Assembly: GCA_029747015.1 (NCBI GenBank)
Contig: JAKOGI010000530.1
Coordinates: forward strand, 62,001 to 126,000
Source: Carnegiea gigantea
Taxonomy: Eukaryota > Streptophyta > Magnoliopsida > Caryophyllales > Cactaceae
DNA length: 64,000 nucleotides
Direction: 5' to 3'
Part shown: positions 1-12,636 of the stretch, piece after piece
How the letters are laid out: each line of letters opens with the position of its first letter
Numbering within the stretch: the stretch's first letter is position 1
The notes under the pieces: model-generated
Seen by the model: the letters and a program-made list of their open reading frames with translations, nothing else
Told to the model about the DNA's origin: nothing
Database searches by the model: none
Program-made: the position numbers and the translations under genes

Positions 1-3000
1 CTACCCTTGTATGAAGCGTGAAGAGTTATGATTTGTAGAGAACATGTGATTTGGAGCTTACATGGTTAAGTGGGAGCTATTGGCTGGCCCTAATATAAGT
101 AGGCTGGACGGCCACTTAAGGCAATATGTGACAGAAATCCTAATCGAACTAGAGCTATATAAGAAGGCTTGGGGGCTACTTAAAAAGATAATAATCACAC
201 AATGCCCTAAATCAGGACTTCTCGCATCTCCTCCTCTCTTACTACCTGCGTTCGAGGCAACTCTGGTAGCTGCGTTCTAGTAGCGTTCACACATCTAGGT
301 AAATTTTGACAACCTATTCCATACTAAAGGCCGGTCCTTTATTTTCTCACACTCATGAACCCCTGAACACATCAGAAATCATGTTGTACTCGACTTCCTA
401 CCCCTATAAAATCTTTCAAGCCCGTGCAAATAAATTAATAAGGCTTAAAGAGGCACCATGCTTTACAACATTTTCTTTTCACAACTTTCTTTTTCTGAGA
501 ACTGACTTTGAAATCATAAAGTATTTAGTTTAGGTAAATCAATGAGTCTCATGGTTCATAAATTACTTTCAAAGCTTAATTAGTTACCATAAAACTCTTG
601 GGTTTAAAATCTAAAACTCATCAAGATCATTTAAACCACACTGAAAATGAACTAACCAATAAATAACTTTTACACAGCAAAGCTAACTGATGTATAAAAC
701 CTACAAATCTAATCAAAATCAACCCTAGTCAAATCATTTTAACTGAAACTTGTTTATACTTAGGATGAAGCGAGATAGTACTTAAGTCAAATTGCCAATA
801 TCATCCTGAATCGAAACTTAGTATTTTTCAGCCAACCACATTAGGATCTAAGAGCGTGGACTACCTCAAATTTAAAAGAAAATTAAGCAATAAAACTTAC
901 ATACGTCACTCACAAGGTACTCTAATGAAACTAATCATACACACACATGCACATAAAATAGCTTGTATATTCCAATTGGTTTTCTTCTATTCCCTTAAGT
1001 TTAGGTCAAGTTCAATTCATATTCAATTCAGGTCATGTTAAGGTGTAGGTTTTGATTAGGTTTCCTCAGTTCCTTTCAGTTTTCTAACAACTCATAGGGA
1101 ACACCCAAGTAAAAGAACCTATTCAAAGTGATGCGAACTTAAAGTTCAGGGTTCAGCCTTCCAGTTACTCCAATTCACATAGAAGTTTTGCTTAGGTTTA
1201 GTTCAACTTAGTTTTAGTTCATTTCAACTTAGTGCAGGTTCACATCAGTTTGGGTTTAGCTCAAGTTTCATTAAAGTTAACATCAATTCAACTTTAGTTC
1301 AATATTCAGTAGTTTGCACAAATTCTCAGACAATGCTCACCAAAATCGAGAGTGTAGGACATAACAATAGTCGTTCAGTTTGGTTTACATTCAGTTCTTA
1401 GTTCAATTCAATTCAAGTCTAACTAAGTTTAGGCTCAAGTTTAGTTGAGTTCTTTCTAGATTTAGGACCTACTTAGGGTTATTCAGTTTATTATAATTTC
1501 TCACTTGAATCAAAATTAACGCAGACCTACTCCTTTCCCGTTCTTCAAATTATTCAATTCAATTCCAAATAACAACCTTAATAACTCCAAAATTTACCCA
1601 AAATCGGTCATAACTTTAAACCCATAATTTCACACTTCAATCCCTAATCTAACCACATACAATGGAGATTTCAATCAATTAATAAATAATTTTAGGGTTT
1701 AAATCGATGGTCAGAAAGACTTGAGCCGTGCCCTAGCTCCCATTCTTCTTTCTTTGCCTCTGCTTCTTTCCCATTATGCCTTCTTCTTCCTCACTTGTTG
1801 CCTTCTTCTCCTCCCTCCTTCATTCTCCTCTTTTCTCTTTCTTCCTTTCTTTCTGTTTATAGGGCCTCTACGTGTGTCATCAATGTGATTTATTAGGGAA
1901 TAAAGTGAAATAAGTAAAATCCAATGGCCTATATGTTTAATAGAAATATTTGGTCCAACTAGCCATATTCAAAAGCACACATCAAGAAGCATAAAAAACT
2001 AACTAAAATTGCATTTCACATTCAAGCATTCCATGCAATTAATCTAATAAAAATATTATACTAGCTAATGCATATATCTAGTCTACTACAATTGCACGAC
2101 TCTTACACATGGTCTTTTAAATTACATTTTGGCCATCCATTTTATTCGTTATGCTTTAGCAAAAATTGCGAACCTATGTTCTGATGAAAGTATTTTTTGA
2201 AACAAACTTAACAACATTTGTTTTGTATAGTAAATGAATACATATTTTGATTATTTCATGGTCTAAGTTCGCAAAAATTAACTTTAAAAGTCAGATGATG
2301 GCAATAGTAATAGTACAAAGCGATAGCTAATTTAAGGTTTCATATATAGTATGTATGAATAATGATAATAATCTACACAGCATATAAAGGGCTTAAATAA
2401 TACAATGACAAGCATTTTCTTAAATTTCATTACATACAAAATAGAAAATTGATTTTAATGATAGTGCTTCTTAAGAAACAAAAGGAAGTTATCTACAATT
2501 AATAGCAACAATCTATATCAATATATTAAAACAAAATGAACTCTCTTCTCCAATGGTTACATGTCACTATTACGTGATGTGTTTATTTTTTATCCAATTA
2601 TTAAAAAATTCTTCATGTCATTGTGATCCCTTTCTTGGCACCTTCAGTATTATCATGGTTGCTATCCCAATTGTAAAACAAAATAATAATATACATTTGG
2701 AATTATTCTATGCCCAATATTGCAAAAAATTTAGTAATTGTCTATAATACCAATGTTATTAATAATGATTCTAATAATAAAGATTCTAATTTTTGAAGGT
2801 TTGCACATCAAATCTCATGCAGTTAATATTTTCAATAATAATTACAACAATTAACAAATGATCAATTACTATAATGGTTACAAAGCATGATGTATATCAT
2901 ATTTATTTTTTATCAAATACTCATATATTTATGATAATGTGAATTATCAAATTTCTCAATCAAAGAACAAAAAATTCACAATTGAAAATAAATATGGTTA

Positions 3001-3478
3001 TGTATATGATCCCACACATAGTATGGATCCTTAATGCTTGCGACTACTAAGAAAAGAAGCACACCTAGAGTCTCTTGATATATTTAATAATTAATTGCAA
3101 AGTATTTGAGACAATGTTGCAAGTTCAATGCGCAACAAAAGTGGTGAATTTATATTTTACCATTGCCAAGATAAAATATCCATACCGAATACATGTTGAA
3201 TAGCTACAATTGAGTTGAATTGTTCAATAGAAACTAGAAGGTGCAGCACTTACATTGTCAACAGCTAAAACAAGAAATCAAAGCTTGGTTCTTATCGCCT
3301 GAAATTAATAAAATAGAAGCTTGGTTCTTATCGTCCAAAATTCAAAATTTATTGAAGATTGAAGGAGAGAGAAAAACATGCACAGGCCACTAGGCGGCAT
3401 TCATACGGTAAGATTGTTTTCAAGAATTAAGACTCATAAAATTGCATCTTGTAGGCACATCCATGCAATTCTAAGGCT
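1..3478. other. Unassigned repeat-like, gene-free region
   Basis: No open frame here looks like a real protein. Bases 1,000-1,480 are an irregular run of TTCAGTT/GTTCAATT-type words. Bases 1,735-1,860 form a long C/T tract. Read on the minus strand this becomes a purine-rich stretch just downstream of a TATA-like CCCTATAAACAG, as in the promoter and leader of an LTR. I suspect 1-2,000 is a decayed minus-strand LTR but found no ends. 2,001-3,478 is AT-rich. At about 3,278-3,335 the word AAGCTTGGTTCTTATCG occurs twice, about 35 bp apart. Confidence 0.35.
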
Positions 3479-3729
3479 TGTCATCACTAATTATAACAAG
3501 AAATATTTATAGAGAGAATTTCTAAAGGGAAGAAAAAAAGAGAACCAAGTGAATTTGGCTCCACATATTGATCTGCCCTTCTAAGGTTCAGACCCTTCAC
3601 TTTTATAACAAAGCTAACTTATTACATTGCATAGCCAACCCTAACAAACTGTCTTAATTCACATTCCCAAAGAGAAAATACTGAATAAAATATTATCCTC
3701 AAAAATATCTAGTTGCCCTTCCTTCAATA
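3479..3729 (-). repeat. Copia A 3' LTR
   Basis: Matches, with substitutions, the split copy at 13,905-14,010 plus 20,900-21,052. Shared blocks include GAATTTGGCT, CTTCACTTTTATAACAAAGC and the ATTACATTGCATA stretch. It directly follows the polypurine tract on the minus strand. Confidence 0.8.
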
Positions 3730-3742
3730 CTCCCCCTCAAGT
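3730..3742 (-). other. Copia A polypurine tract
   Basis: Minus strand reads CTTGAGGGGGAG next to the 3' LTR. This is the usual plus-strand primer site of plant Ty1/copia elements. Confidence 0.8.
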
Positions 3743-5545
3743 TGTGTGTGCAAAGGGATTGGCCACGTCCAACTTGTGTAGTAGTTGATGATGTCTATCA
3801 GTAGGAATAGCTTTCGAGAACACATGTGCCAGCTGATTTACAGTATTGACAAGCACAGGTTTAACAATCTCAGCCTTGTGTTTGTCAGGAACATAATGGC
3901 AATCTACTTTAATATGCTTTGTACACTCTTGGAAAATAGGATTCTTTATAATGTGCAGGGTTGGCTGGCTGTCACTGTACAAATCCACGGGCAATAGCAC
4001 CTTTGCAGGAAAATCAAGTTCTTGTAAAAGAGCTAGAAGCTAAGTTATCTCATAATAGGTCGCAGCTAAGCCACTACACTGAGCCTCAGCTGAGGAACGA
4101 GAGACTATATCTTTTTTCTTTACTTTCTAAGAAATCAAGGATTTCCTTAATTGAATTTCATAACTAGAGGTGGACCTTCTCCTAATTGGATAACTAGCAT
4201 GATCAAAGTCATGGAAGGCAATAACATGATATTCTAAACCAGCAACAAAGATAATTGTCTAACTTAGAGCAAATTTGAGCTAACTTAATATGTGATGGTA
4301 AGCTCTCATATGTTCTGTAGAAGGTTAGGACGTACTGACTTAGCACCGTAAGATTAGTCTAGCCTAGTACTACTTAGGTAAATGAGTTTGCCGAATACTC
4401 TTCTATACAGGAGACAGTCTTCAAGATAATCACCAGAATCTGCCATGAGCTTCAAGTTTGTGCTATACAAAGCTTTATGGGCTCGCAATTACTCACGCGT
4501 GTTTCTTTTGACAACAAGTCTAAGGTATACTTACTTAGTAACTCCAACCCAAGAAAGTATTTTAGGTCTCCTAAATCCTTCATGTGAAATTGTGTATGCA
4601 AAAACTGTTTCAAGTTTCAATAGCTTTAGCACATCTCCCAACTACCATCATATCATCGCCATACATAAGGATTGTTGTAAACATAGTCCCTTTCCTTTGA
4701 ATGAAAAGAGAATAGTCAACTTTTAACTGCATAAATCCATAGGATAGCAAAGCACTTTATAGTCTGGCAAACTGATGCCTAGATGCTTGCTTTAATCTAT
4801 ACAAAGATTTATTCAGTTTACGTACTGAAGTACTCCCCCTTAATGAGGTAGTAGGAAGAAGTTGGCCAGGGGAAACTACAACCTCATAACATGTATAACC
4901 TGGGGGCATAGCCATATAAAACTTCCTATTCTAAATCATCATGTAGAAAGCCATTCTAAGCATCCATTTAAATAGCATGCTAACCTTTCATATCAACCAA
5001 CACAAGGAAAGTCCTCACAATTGTCATTCTTAAAATAGGGCCAAAGGTATCCAGATAATCCATTGCAAACCTTTGATAACAACCCAATATGACTAATCTG
5101 GCGTTATATCATTGTATTGAACCATCAAAATTGAATTTGGTCGTGTAAAGCCATTTATGACCTATGTCCTTTTGCCAAGTGACAGAGATGTGATTTGCCA
5201 GGTACTATTGTCCTGTAATGCTCTCGGCTCAAGATTCATAGTTTCACACTATTTCAGATCCTTCATAGCCTTAGAGAAAGAAATAGGATCAGAATTAGCA
5301 TCATCTAAAGTAGATAGGAAAGATTTATGAGTAGTGCCCAATTGTTTAAAATTGGCAGGATAAGAAATATGATACAAAATGTAGGGCTTTTTACCAAAAG
5401 TGATTACCTAAGCAATAAAATCAGTAAGCCAAATGGGCTACTTGTGCTATCTAGTTGATCTCATAGACAAGGTTGTAGCATATGAGGGGATGTGTTAGGA
5501 GAAGGTTGAGGATGCATTGTGGGCTATGAGGGAGTTTGGGTTTGT
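3737..5545 (-). pseudogene. Copia A reverse transcriptase and RNase H relic
   Basis: The minus-strand frame 4,000-3,737 (87 codons) is the C-terminal part of a copia RNase H: a DSQPTLHIIKNP segment, then TKHIKVDCHYV, then the QLAHVFSKAIPTD block close to the stop. Upstream (higher coordinates) lies the reverse transcriptase. It shows an AMPPGY-like segment near 4,905, a LNKSLYRLKQAS motif near 4,800, and the catalytic box as YGDD at 4,652-4,663, where copia elements usually have YVDD. Several stops and frameshifts break the frame. At 5,545 the sequence stops at the junction with the inserted LTR element; the integrase side resumes at 11,152. Confidence 0.85.
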
Positions 5546-5550
5546 ATTTG

Positions 5551-6768
5551 TGATAAGTGCTTAACGTATATATTACTTTAAGGTTATTTTCCTCAATTTT
5601 TAGGAAAAATTATGTGTTTTATGTTATAGTTTATACTCTTTTGCCCATTTTACGCTTAGGTATGATTGTTTGATGATGTTTGCAGGATTTTAGATCATTT
5701 TACCGTTGTTTGGACCCTCATTCGAGTATATGTTGACCCCCACGGATGCCCCTGAGTTGCCATGCCCGTGAAGCAAGAGAAGAGTAGCAGATTTTGGCTC
5801 TAATCAGCACCACGGTCTGCCAGTGGTGGCTACCATGCCTGTGGTGGAAGTATAACTATTAACTTATTCATTTTCCTCAACTTTTGTGGTTGAGAATGAA
5901 CGGGTGGTGCTATATATAGACATACTCAGTAGCAGAAGAGGGAATCCAGCATCCCATTTCATTCAATCCCACCATCCAGTTAGGAGTAGACTCCATTTTT
6001 AGAGTGAGAGGGAGCAAGTAGAAGAGGGAGACTCATGAGGAAGTGGGATCATGTTTGCAAATCGACAGATTTAAGCACATGTTCAGGCTGAGTAATTCTT
6101 TGCCTTCTCTTCTCTTTTCTCCTTTAGATTTATTGCTCTCTAGATTGATAGATTAGATTATGTATTTTATGATAATTTGTAGTTTTAATTCTTAGGATTG
6201 ATGTTGAACTCGCCTTTGCTTATGATCTTGAATTGATTGTTAGGTGCACTTTTGAATTGTTGGGTTTATTTTATCAAATCTGGAGTTTGAATTGCTTGTA
6301 AGAAGTTTGATCATCTTCTTGCTTGTATTAGATATTGGGTGCCGGAATTACCAAATTTGACTTGATTATGTGATATCTTGAGAGAGAATTACCGATTGAG
6401 AGACCTAGAATGATAATCGTGTGCCTAATGAACCCAAACTAATCGAGAATCCATGAGAATTGATGATTGATTTGATTTTAGTTTTTCGTTTTGCCTTGAA
6501 AGAGGGTTGTGATATCTCGATTATTGGTCTTGAAATTTCTTAATTAAAGAGAGAGCGCATTATCTATTCTTGAACCAAGTAATTGCTTGGTCAACTTAGT
6601 TCCTAGAATATTTATCCATTAGATTAGATAGTTGTTTAGTTTAATTTCAATATCAAGCATTAATTCACTTAGCCTATCTTGAGAAAATATAGCCCAATGG
6701 ATCAACCTAGTCTCTGTGAGGTCAATCTTGATTTGTTACAACGTAATCGTGCGCTTACGGGCCTATCA
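5551..6768 (+). repeat. LTR element 1, 5' LTR
   Basis: Starts TGATAAG and ends CTATCA. It carries a TATA-like TATATATAGA at 5,911-5,920. Compared with the 3' copy it lacks about 26 bp near 6,336 (the GAAGTACTGAAAGGTGAAAT stretch found at about 10,698) and differs at many scattered sites, so the insertion is not recent. Confidence 0.9.
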
Positions 6769-6774
6769 AGGTTT

Positions 6775-6792
6775 TGGCATCGTTGCTGAGGA
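6775..6792 (+). other. LTR element 1 primer-binding site
   Basis: TGGCATCGTTGCTGAGGA lies six bases after the 5' LTR. It resembles the TGGCGCCGTTGCCGGGGA site complementary to tRNA-Asp used by Athila/Tat-type elements, with a few decayed positions. Confidence 0.7.
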
Positions 6793-6925
6793 CTAGCGTC
6801 GAATATTGGGTTTTTCTCAATAGGTTTGACTAAGCATTTTGTTTTTTCTTTGAAAGAAATAAAAAAAAATTAAAAATTAAAAAACTAAATTTGAAAGAAA
6901 ACAAAAACAATGGCAATGTTCCATT

Positions 6926-8000
6926 TTGTCTAATTTGAGCATGAGTTATTTTTGGAGGTATTTTAAGCGATTAAATATCTTTCTTACTCAATATGGTTAT
7001 TATGTTGGTAAATGGGAAATTTTGGATATTATTGATGAGGGTGTGAATAGTAAAATTCGTACTCTTTTAGAGTATTGGAATTTTCATCATAAAAATATTG
7101 ATGAGGCATGGTATTTGCTTTAGTGGATTACTTGGGATTCATTTGAGTTTAAGAAGGCTAGTTGTTTTTCTAGATATTCATTTCCTGATCCTTACGCATT
7201 CTATTCTAGATCTTATTGTGCTCCTTTTTGGTGTGATTTCCGTAAGTCTTCTGACCATGATATAAATTCGTGTCCTTATTATGCATGCTATGCTCCGCCT
7301 GGCTTTGCATCACCTAAGGACAATACTGATGTTGTCCTGACCTTACATGATTCATCCTTTTCTTTAGCTCAGTGCATGGGGCTCGAGGTGGGTGAGTCTT
7401 TTGGGTTGATTGCAAAGTTTGATGTGGGTGATTCATATTGGCGTTGGAAGATACTCTTGATATGGTGCATAATCTAGTCAACACTCCTTTAGAGTGGTGT
7501 CATTATGAGTGTGTGCATGAGGAGTCTTCTAGCCTTTGGTTTAATTATGCTTTCCCCAATCCCCTTGATCATACCCATGTTTCTCCTACATGTTCGCAAC
7601 CATCTAGTTCCCTCGAGTATTCTTTAGATGCACCCATTCGTAATCCTAAGATTTGTAATTCTAATGTTGGTGTGGGCTGTGTGAATAACATGTTTAATAT
7701 GCTTGGTGGAAATGTTGGTAATTTTCTTTCCCTATGATACTTTTGTGGGTGTGATGCCTCCCTTGACCCATATTGCATGTACCTAGTGGATAAGCCTAGA
7801 AAAATCATATGGAACACTTCTTTGCTTTCTCTTTTGATTTTTCTGGTTGTTTTGGTTTTTTGAAGATAGCACTAAATTCTTTACTGTGATTATTTTCATA
7901 CTCTCTTATTGCCATGCTTCGAAACTCTATGCTGAGGAGTTTGACAAGCTTCTGCATGCCTTGATGATATCTGATTTAAAGGGCTGAATCTTGACATTGT
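6926..8000 (+). pseudogene. Gag-like protein relic with CCHC zinc knuckle (element 1)
   Basis: The frame 6,926-7,123 (65 codons, containing YFKRLNIFLTQYG and VGKWEILDI) ends at a TAG at 7,121-7,123. The same frame then runs on through a DHDINSCPYY segment at about 7,250-7,285. Spacing around it fits a CX2CX4HX4C zinc knuckle whose second cysteine is now Arg (C-D-F-R). A later piece at 7,438-7,737 is in another frame, so there is also a frameshift. The same protein occurs in the element at 35,450-44,211 with different lesions. I read it as a gag (nucleocapsid) protein because of the zinc knuckle and its place after the primer site. It is not a canonical Ty3/gypsy gag that I recognise. Confidence 0.6.
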
Positions 8001-9894
8001 GATGGAGTGGCTGATACTCCATGTGCCCCGGTTACAAGGCTACATAGCTTAGGTACATTCTGCACCTAACTTTGTGAGATTGTTCTCTTTTGTTTTCCCT
8101 TTCCCTTCTCATATTTTTTTACTTTGAATAATAATGCTTTATATAAGCATGGGGGAAAGGTAGTTTTATGTTTTCTATTTTGGTTATTAGCTTGCCCACA
8201 TTTTAGAGCATATAGTTTTAGGTTTCTTTTTGTTTGCATTTGTGTGTTGCATTTAGTTGATTTTTAGATTTATAGGTTTGCATATAGGATTGCATGTAGG
8301 GATGGTGTGGATTGGTTTGAGATAACCTCTCATGATCCTTTTGTTTAGGCATGACAGGTTTCGTAAGTTTGAGTAACTTTTGATGTGTAATCCATTTTGG
8401 TGCTATAATTTGTGAAGGTTTTGTGAATATTCTTATTTTGACACTTGTCTTGGTTGAGAACTTTGTTATTCCTTAGAGTCCTTAGCACTAATGTTGGTTC
8501 ATGGAGCCATTTTATGAGTTAATTGAGGCTTTGGTAGATATCCTGTAAGATTTTAAGCCTTATTTGGACTAATTCATTGTGTTTAATCTCATGTTTCTTT
8601 CATGTGGGCGACTCTTCCATGCTACATCTCTAAAACTTGCCTAGATTCTTGTTCAAAATCACATTAGTATGTGCATAGTTGATGATATGATAGAGGCATT
8701 TCTTTCTTTGGTCATTTTAGCCACATAGCTAAATAACCTACCCTTATGTTACATGTTTATTTCCTTTGCTAGCCCTTTTGAGCTTATATCCATCTTTGTT
8801 GTGATCCCTTTATATTAGCCCTTAGCCAAACACATATTCCTACCTTTAAGCCAAGTCTATGGAGCATTACTTCATTTATATAGTGGGTGGTTTTGCAGAT
8901 AATTGAGTGTAAGGTGGCTTCAGTATGTTGGTTTGTTGAGGGTTTGATGACATTGAGCATCTGCTTTGATTCCCTCTTATTTGGGTTGTGTATATATATT
9001 CAGTTGTGAGTCGATAGCTAGTGATCCTATGTCTTTTAATAATTAAAATTTTCATTTCATTTCCCAAAAAAAAAAATAAAAGAAAAGAAAGAAAAAAAGT
9101 TTATGTTGAAGAAAAAGAAAAAAAAGCGATGATAAAGTCATGTTGAGAAAAAAAAGCAAGAAAAGAAAAAGGCAAAAAAAAGGAAAAATTGACTAAGCGT
9201 TTGGCAAATGATACATGAATAACTTGAAGTCCTTTCTTTGTCAACTCATTTCCTACTTGATTCATATGGTATATTCATTGTATTTGTTGAGGTTTGGAGA
9301 ATAGGTAAACTCCATGGTTTCTTACTGCCTTGTTGGTTGTACCCTAGTCACTTGGCTAATTAGCTCCACATTGCCAAAATGCATTGGTCCACTCCTTTCC
9401 CTTAACCCTTCTAGCCCACATTACAACCCATATAAAGTCCTCTTAATTGTCTTGTGCACATTGCATTTTAGTAGTGGAGAATTTAAGAATCTTGTCAAGC
9501 TTATGGTAGATTGCATTTTTGGAATGAGTCTTGAGTGAATCTATGTTATATTTCAAACACATGAGTGGAAGTGATTCACATTTTTCCAAAGTGAGGTTCT
9601 GCCAGTCTATTTAGCTCTATTCAATTCCATGTGCTTGCATAATGTGCTTTGTAGTCCTTTGGGGATGATCAAATTTGATGTCGAGCTTGTAGTCATGTAC
9701 TTCTTCAAAAACATTCACCTTCTTTTGATTTTGAAATGTTTTGCGCTCTATTTGGGGCTGCCATTGCCTGCTATTCTTACATGTGATATGCTATGACCTG
9801 CCTACTCTAAGGGGATTATTATGTTTTGAGTCCTATATGCGTCTTCCTTTTTTGGTTTTATTTAGTGTTTGCTTGAGGATAAGCAAAGGTTTAA
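8001..9894 (+). other. LTR element 1 untranslated internal region
   Basis: About 1.9 kb without a credible protein. It matches the corresponding part of element 2 (41,040-42,884) in order and wording, for example the AATAATGTTTTAT/AATAATGCTTTAT stretch with a following AAGCATGGGGG. An A-rich block lies at 9,065-9,190. It probably holds packaging or replication signals. Confidence 0.6.
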
Positions 9895-9907
9895 GCATGG
9901 GGGAGTT
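9895..9907 (+). other. LTR element 1 polypurine tract
   Basis: GCATGGGGGAGTT abuts the 3' LTR and follows a GCTTGAGGATAAGCAAAGG block typical of the 3' end of Athila/Tat-like elements. Confidence 0.75.
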
Positions 9908-11151
9908 TGATAAGTGCTTAACGTATATATCATTTTAGGGTCATTTTCCTCTATTTTTGGGGAAAATTATGTGGTTTATGTTATAATTTATACTCTTTTT
10001 TCTGTTTTATGCTTGGGTATGGCTGCTTGATCGTGTTTGTAGGATTTTAGACCATTTTACCCTTACTTTGACCCTTATTCGAGTATACGTTGACCCCCAT
10101 GGATGCCCCTGAGTTGCTATGCCTATGGAGTAAGAGAAGAGCAGCAGATTTTGGCTCTAGTCAGCACCACGATCTACCAGTGGTGGCTGCCATGCCCGTG
10201 GTAGAAGCATAACTGTTAACCAGTTCATTTTCCTCAGCTTTTGTGGCTGAGAATGAACGGGGAGGTGCTATATATAGACATACTCAGCAGCAGAAGAGGT
10301 AACACACCATCCCATTTCATTTAATCAGACCATCTAGTTAAGAGTAGACTCTATTTTTAGAGTGAGGGAGAGCAAGTAGAAGAGGGAGATTCGCGAGGAA
10401 GCGGAACTGTGTTTGCAAATTGACGGATTCAAGCACGCATTCAGGCGGAGTAATTCTTTCCCTTATCTTCTCTTTTCTCCTTTAGATTTATTGCTTTCTA
10501 GATTGGTAGATTAGATTATGTATTTCCTAATAATTTGTAGTTTTAATTCTTAGAATTGATGTTGAACTTACGTTTGCCAATGATCTTGAATTGATTGTTT
10601 GGGGTGCTTTTGAATTGTTGGGTTTATTTTATCAAATCTTAAGTTTGAATTGCTTGTAAGAAGTTTGATCATCTTCTTGCTTGTATTAGATGTTGGGTGA
10701 AGTACTGAAAGGTGAAATCTGATGCTGGAATTACCAAATTTGACTTGATTGTGTGACATCTGGAAAGAGAATTACCGATTAAGAGACCTAGAATGATAAT
10801 CATGTGCCTAATGAACCTACACTAATCGAGAATCCATGAGAATTAATGATTGATTTGATTTTAGTATTTCGTTTTACCTTGAAAAAGGGTTGTGATATCT
10901 CGATTATCGGTCTTGAAATTTCTTAATTAAAGAGAGAGTGCATTATCTATTCTTGAACCGAGTAATTGCTTGGTCGACTTAGTTCCTTGAATATTTATCC
11001 ATTAGATTAGATAGTTGTTTAGTTGAATTTCAATATCAAGTATTAATTTGCTTAGCCTATCTTGAGAGAATATAGCCCAATAGATCAATCTAGTCTCTAT
11101 AGGATCGACCTTGATTTACTACAACGCCACCGTATGCTTGCGGGCCTATCA
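9908..11151 (+). repeat. LTR element 1, 3' LTR
   Basis: Second copy of the LTR. TATA-like GCTATATATAGAC lies at 10,267-10,279. Ends CCTATCA, followed by the TTTTG flank and then copia A sequence. Confidence 0.9.
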
Positions 11152-12096
11152 TTTTGTGAGTACCAAGATTCCTTATCAAAGAGGCAACATGATTCAGATA
11201 ACCTCTAGACTAAGACAAAGACACTGGATTTAGATTTAGAATAAGTTGAATGTAGGCTTTGTTTCTTAAATGGGAATATATATTCATAAAACTTTCTAGA
11301 TAAAAACTCTTGTTTGGCAATTATATTGAGTGGCATGTAACCCTTTTTGCTCTGACACAAGGTACGTCTATGGGTTGAAACTTGCCAGTGTCTCTAGAAG
11401 GGTCATCAGCAAAGGCCAAACATCCTAGAATGCTCAGATGATCATAATTTGGCACTGGATGCATCAATTTCTCATAAGGACTATTGTTTTGAATAATAGG
11501 TGTAGGTAATCTATTGATGATGTGAGTAGCTATTAGAACACACTCACCCTAATACTGCAGTGGTGAACTCACTTGAAACCTGAGTGCCCTAGACATTTCT
11601 AATAGGTGTCTGCATTTTCTTTCTTCACAACCATTTTGTTTTGGTCTATCCACATAAGAGTCTGGTGCAGAATTCTATGAATAGCAAAAAATTCCTTGCA
11701 AGGGTCAGAATCAAATTCTAGGGCATTATCTGACCTAATTACTTTATCACACCTTTTAAACTGCAATTTTACTTTATTATAAAAAAATTTCAAGATATGT
11801 AAAGCATCAGACATACGCTATATAAGATATGTCTAAGTTTCCCTAGTATCATCATCCACAATGGTAAGAAAAAATCTAAATTTTTTCTAAGTGACGAGCT
11901 TGTAAAACCACTGTATATTAATGTGAATCAAATTAAAAGGACGTACACTGTGGCGTTCACTCAGCTATGAAGGCAACTCACAAAATTTTACCAAAGGGCA
12001 TATGAGACAAACTTCCTGAGTAGACTGACTAGATCACTTAACAGTACATGGTATAAGTATCAATCTATTCACTGAAGCATGGCCAAGTCTATTGTG
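11152..12096 (-). pseudogene. Copia A integrase relic
   Basis: The frame 11,814-11,599 (71 codons) is the integrase core: KVIRSDNALEF carries the second catalytic Asp (residue 29). The C-terminal QNK-MVV-KKEN stretch aligns with the copia QNGVVERKH box but has Lys where the catalytic Glu is expected. Sequence down to 11,340 continues into the integrase C-terminal region with stops. The low-coordinate end at 11,152 is the junction with LTR element 1; the reverse transcriptase half lies beyond it at 5,545. Confidence 0.8.
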
Positions 12097-12636
12097 CTAA
12101 ACATGTAGATAAGACTTGTGATTGAAAATAGCAGCATCAAGTTTCTGATTACAGCTTTCAGCAGTTTTCAAAAGTTCAAAAATAGTATGTCTAATACTTC
12201 TGCCTTGTAATATACCAACTGGAGGATTAAGCAAATGAGGGAGACCTTTTTTCTGCTTACTAATACCCTGTGCCTTCTTTTTTAGATAGTCTTGAATCAA
12301 ACAAAATTTAGGATGAAACAACGCTATATAATTGTTCTCCCTTGATAACTTGGCCACTAACAGCAGATGGAGTTGGAAATCAGGAACGAGCAGTACATCA
12401 AATAGCATAAGATCATTAGGAAATTTCATACCACCAATTATGTCTATGGTGGCAATACTTGCATTTGGCAACTTAATATGAGGCTTTACTACTTGATGCT
12501 TCATATTAGTCAAGTTGTGTGCCATTGAAGTTATGTGGTCTATGGTTCTACTGTCAAGCATCCAAGTACTAGTCTGAGTTACAGCACATGAGTAAACCAT
12601 ATGTGCAAAATTATAGTCAATCTCTTCATGTGTCAT
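12097..12636 (-). pseudogene. Copia A protease / gag-pre-integrase relic
   Basis: 179-codon open frame. Residues 25-35 read WMLDSRTIDHI, the copia aspartic protease site normally beginning W-x-LDSGA. The active-site Gly is replaced by Arg (LDSR, residues 27-30), which should inactivate it. Residues 50-110 (KLPNASIATIDIIG, then VLLVPDFQLHLLLVAKLS) match the usual LPNG...GxV...VLYVPxFxxNLLSVSKL region between protease and integrase. It is the longest surviving frame of copia A. Confidence 0.85.

Larger units (their letters stand above)
5551..11151 (+). mobile_element. Non-autonomous LTR retrotransposon 1 (Athila/Tat-like primer site)
   Basis: LTRs of 1,218 and 1,244 bp begin TGATAAGTGC and end CCTATCA. 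They flank about 3.1 kb holding only a broken gag-like frame and untranslated sequence. No protease, integrase or reverse transcriptase is visible. The flanks read ATTTG (5,546-5,550) and TTTTG (11,152-11,156), a 5-bp duplication with one change, and joining the flanks restores the copia A pol region. The primer site resembles the tRNA-Asp type of Athila/Tat Ty3/gypsy elements. It must have depended on enzymes supplied in trans. Confidence 0.85.
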
